Origin: Spartobacteria bacterium
GTDB taxonomy: Bacteria; Verrucomicrobiota; Verrucomicrobiia; Chthoniobacterales; UBA10450
DNA: 64,000 nucleotides
Direction: 5' to 3'
NCBI GenBank assembly: GCA_003167555.1
Contig: PMSN01000009.1
Location: 1 to 64,000, forward strand
In this document: piece by piece, positions 62,064 through 64,000 of the stretch
How positions within the stretch are numbered: the first letter of the stretch is position 1
How the letters are laid out: each line of letters begins with the position of its first letter
Program-made: the position numbers and the translations under genes
Notes under the pieces: model-generated
Told to the model about the DNA's origin: nothing
The model's input: only the letters and a program-made list of their open reading frames with translations
Database searches by the model: none

Positions 62064-62788
62064 CGCTCGAAAACGATAATCAGGATGCCGACGGCGCAGA
62101 GCAAGATGCCCATCAGTGCGCTCTCGTATTTCTCCAGCGCGCCCAGCTTTATTTTGCTCAGACCGGCGAGCGTGAGCGACGTAAAGATCACCATTCCGGC
62201 AACCGTCGCCACCGAGAGCACAGCCGTGAGCACCGCGAACCCTGCCCAACCGTAACGGATGCCCGAAACGTAAAACGGAACAAATCCCTCACAGGGAGAG
62301 AACGTCAGGAATGCAAGCAAGCTAAGGATCGCGGCACGATCGGAAGTTCGGCGCGGCTGGTACTCATGCTCATGCTCATGCTCATGCTCATGCTCATGTT
62401 CATGTTCATGTTCATGCTCGTGCTCGCTCTGATGCTCATGCAAATGCTCGTGAGGATAATGAAAATGCACATGACCTTTTCCCAAGACCTGACGCAAAAG
62501 GTAATACAGCCCAAACAAGAGAAGCGCTCCACCAGCAATCCTGGGAAACCATTGGCCGATGCTGCCGCTCAACGCAGAACCAAACAAAGTGATCGCCAAA
62601 CCCAAGGCGGCCGTCACCAGGACATGGCCAGTGCCGGCCAGCGCTGTGACAGCGATTGTTTTCGGGCGGCTCCATCGTTGCACTCTGGATGTCAGCACAA
62701 ATGGCAACCAATGGGTCGGGATGGCGGCATGAAAAAATGCGACACCGAAACCCGTGACGGCAATTGTGGTGAGGACAGTTTGATTCAT
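62060..62788 (-). CDS. NicO/RcnA-like metal exporter family protein with His-Glu loop
   Basis: The 242-residue membrane protein has about six helices. The first loop region reads VAFFHAAIPTHWLPFVLTS, with His residues placed as in NicO/RcnA-type nickel-cobalt transporters. A loop at about 105-143 is a run of HEH and EHEH units encoded by a 6-bp microsatellite. LSLLAFLTFSPCEGFVPFYV has the Cys-Glu of this branch. Metal export or import is the family role, but the metal is not determined. It overlaps the peroxiredoxin gene, suggesting metal stress linked to peroxide defence. Confidence 0.82.
   Translation of the reverse strand: MNQTVLTTIAVTGFGVAFFHAAIPTHWLPFVLTSRVQRWSRPKTIAVTALAGTGHVLVTAALGLAITLFGSALSGSIGQWFPRIAGGALLLFGLYYLLRQVLGKGHVHFHYPHEHLHEHQSEHEHEHEHEHEHEHEHEHEHEYQPRRTSDRAAILSLLAFLTFSPCEGFVPFYVSGIRYGWAGFAVLTAVLSVATVAGMVIFTSLTLAGLSKIKLGALEKYESALMGILLCAVGILIIVFER
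62340..62455. repeat. CATGCT/CATGTT hexamer microsatellite coding for His-Glu repeats
   Basis: From 62366 to about 62440 the plus strand is CATGCT repeated with CATGTT and CGTGCT variants. On the coding (minus) strand this is GAGCAT units, encoding Glu-His pairs. The exact tract is likely to vary in length between strains. Confidence 0.85.
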
Positions 62789-62878
62789 GCAGGCAATCGA
62801 AGATTACGCGGGCTCCGACAAAAAACTGAAGTGCTTCGAATAATTTGGAATGGCCCGCCGCGGGATGGCGAGGAATTA

Positions 62879-62952
62879 TCGGGCTGACAGGATTCGAACC
62901 TGCGACCTTTCGCACCCGAGGCGAACGCTCTACCAAGCTGAGCCACAGCCCG
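62879..62952 (-). tRNA. tRNA-Pro (anticodon CGG)
   Basis: The minus strand folds as a cloverleaf: acceptor CGGGCTG/CAGCCCG with discriminator A, D stem GCTC/GAGC, anticodon stem TTCGC/GCGAA with loop CTCGGGT (anticodon CGG), and T arm GCAGG-TTCGAAT-CCTGT. The length is 74 nt. No CCA is encoded; the bases after the discriminator are TAATT. Confidence 0.93.
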
Positions 62953-63087
62953 AACTGCTCGCCGCATCTGTTGAGCGGACGCGGCGCGCATCTATCTCGC
63001 GTATTTCGGTCGCAGTGGCAAGGTGAATACGGTTGTTGCCGAATGTCAGGGCGTTGGGTGACGCTGGTTCCGGACGACGGGCGGGCC

Positions 63088-63222
63088 ACGTGAGAAAGTC
63101 GGATCGCTCCAATCCGATTGGCCGGTCGATCCACCGAGCGCGCGCACTTGCACGGTGCAGGTGGTTCCCGGCGTCAGCCTATCGAAATAGATGTGCTGCG
63201 AAGCAGCTGTGGACACGCTCGG
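63088..63222 (-). pseudogene. Remnant of a fibronectin type III domain
   Basis: In the minus-strand frame the translation SVSTAASQHIYFDRLTPGTT is followed by CTVQVRALGGSTGQSDWSDP, the unmistakable last strands of an Fn3 domain (L-T-P-G-T-x-Y-x-V-Q-V-R-A-x-G-x-x-G-x-S-x-W-S-D-P). The frame around it shows no start with signal peptide and ends shortly after. The rest of the gene is not seen, so it is a decayed fragment. It occupies most of the non-coding space (62953-63294) between tRNA-Pro and the last gene. Confidence 0.5.
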
Positions 63223-63294
63223 CTGCCAGCCGTCTTTTGGTCGATTGAGGCCGTCTAAATTGACTTCAAGAACGCGACATCTAAGTTCAGCCCC

Positions 63295-64000
63295 TTGGAA
63301 ACCCAATCTGAAAAAAACGAACGGCGATTCATCAAGCTGATCGTTGGAGGAACCCTCGGTTTAGTTTTTTTCATCACGCTGGCCGTCATCGGCGTGCACT
63401 TTTTTCGTCAATGGCAGGAGCGCCACCTGGTCCGCGTCTCTGCGGCCTATCTCAGCGGGGGCGACATGAAAGCCGCGATGCTGACCGCCCGGCGGGCCTT
63501 GCAAATGAACTCGGAGAACATAGATGCCGCCCGTCTTATTGCGCAGATCGCCGACCGTGCCGGAGACAAGGCAGCGTTGGATTGGTGGCGTAAAGTGGTT
63601 GGGCTCCAGCCACACAACATCGAGGACGCCTTGGGACTCGTCCGTTCAGCCTTGCGTGCCAATGATCTCGCTACCGCTGAAAAGACCCTCGCTTCTTTCG
63701 ATGACGCGGCGAAGCAAACCGCCGGCTACCACGCAGCCTCTGGACGTCTCGCCGAGATGAAGAAAAATCCCGCGGAGGCGGAAAGTCATTGGGCAAAAGC
63801 CAGTGAGATCGCCCCGGACAATCTCGGCTACCAATTCCAGCTGGCGCTTATTCGTTTGGGATTCAACGATCCCGCGAAGCGAGAAGCGGCTCAACAAACG
63901 CTTGAGCGATTGCGGGCCGATCCGAAGCAACGCACGGCCGCCACGCGCGCTTTGATCCTCGATGGGGTCGCCCATCACGCCGATGTCAAACGCATGCAGG
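63295..64000 (+). CDS. Membrane-anchored TPR protein, truncated by the window end
   Basis: A frame open to the window end begins at TTG 63295 (METQSEKNERRF). It has one transmembrane helix (LIVGGTLGLVFFITLAVIGVHFF, about 15-37), then TPR repeats (YLSGGDMKAAMLTARRALQ; GLVRSALRANDLATAEKTLA; GRLAEMKKNPAEAESHWAKA). The segment LQPHNIEDALGLVRSALRAN matches LQPHNLDSQLNLASAALRF of the protein encoded at 56119, so the two are paralogues. At least 235 codons are present. Start codon choice is uncertain because an ATT lies 36 nt upstream in frame and no strong ribosome site is seen. Confidence 0.75.
   Translation, partial: METQSEKNERRFIKLIVGGTLGLVFFITLAVIGVHFFRQWQERHLVRVSAAYLSGGDMKAAMLTARRALQMNSENIDAARLIAQIADRAGDKAALDWWRKVVGLQPHNIEDALGLVRSALRANDLATAEKTLASFDDAAKQTAGYHAASGRLAEMKKNPAEAESHWAKASEIAPDNLGYQFQLALIRLGFNDPAKREAAQQTLERLRADPKQRTAATRALILDGVAHHADVKRMQ

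Overview
This window looks like a chromosomal segment of a free-living, probably soil, member of the Verrucomicrobiota (Spartobacteria/Chthoniobacterales-like). That placement is inferred from GC-rich coding, frequent GTG/TTG starts, the mix of genes (Omp85/TamB pair, many membrane-anchored TPR proteins, an SBP-permease fusion, a HAF-repeat secreted protein) and the density of palindromic intergenic repeats. No sequence search was possible. No transposase, phage gene or CRISPR array is visible. Two real genes run off the window ends (left 1-832 on minus, right 63295-64000 on plus), and a 34-codon ribosomal-protein-like gene lies at 61384-61488.

Layout. 1-4060: a secreted HAF-repeat/Cys-repeat protein, an aldehyde dehydrogenase and three small membrane proteins. 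4076-13238: a PLP decarboxylase, an outer-membrane assembly operon (TamB-like then Omp85) and an anti-sigma-like membrane protein coupled to a nucleoside phosphorylase family protein. 13235-16572: a cation efflux gene and an enoyl reductase gene that were once divergent neighbours, now separated by about 1.35 kb carrying a vapBC-type toxin-antitoxin operon and flanked by an exact 87-bp direct duplication. 16779-19931: the classical jag-yidC-yidD-rnpA cluster (no rpmH) and a small lipoprotein. 20040-27753: alanine dehydrogenase, YqgE, RecF, a transglutaminase, a DUF4230-like protein behind a structured leader, and a large AsmA-like protein. 27859-33699: DnaE, PII and glutamine synthetase. 33927-42038: mixed accessory and housekeeping genes, including a cupin, a Csp-like Cys-rich bundle, a MATE pump, a DHFR-like reductase, a FkbM methyltransferase, TatA, an acyl carrier protein, a LOG-family protein and hydrolases.

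42154-48533 is the most coherent biological unit: egtB, egtD, an OpuC/EgtV-type ATPase and a substrate-binding-protein/permease fusion, joined by ATGA overlaps or a 7-nt gap, followed by a succinate-semialdehyde-type dehydrogenase. It reads as ergothioneine synthesis coupled to a dedicated transporter. 48728-52359: gamma-glutamyltransferase, a LolC/E permease and a DUF2237 protein. 52567-56117: a 2H phosphoesterase overlapping rtcB (an RNA-repair pair), then an Hsp70. 56119-64000: three membrane or secreted TPR proteins, an AI-2E family permease, a bS22/COX24-like mini-protein, a BCP-type peroxiredoxin coupled to a NicO-type exporter with a His-Glu repeat, and tRNA-Pro(CGG).

Across the window, at least a dozen palindromic elements of about 60-155 bp sit between genes. 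They fall into several sequence families, but in many of them each arm is itself a small hairpin. Several abut or supply stop codons (recF, dnaE), and two lie inside reading frames, where they code for the n-region of a signal peptide.
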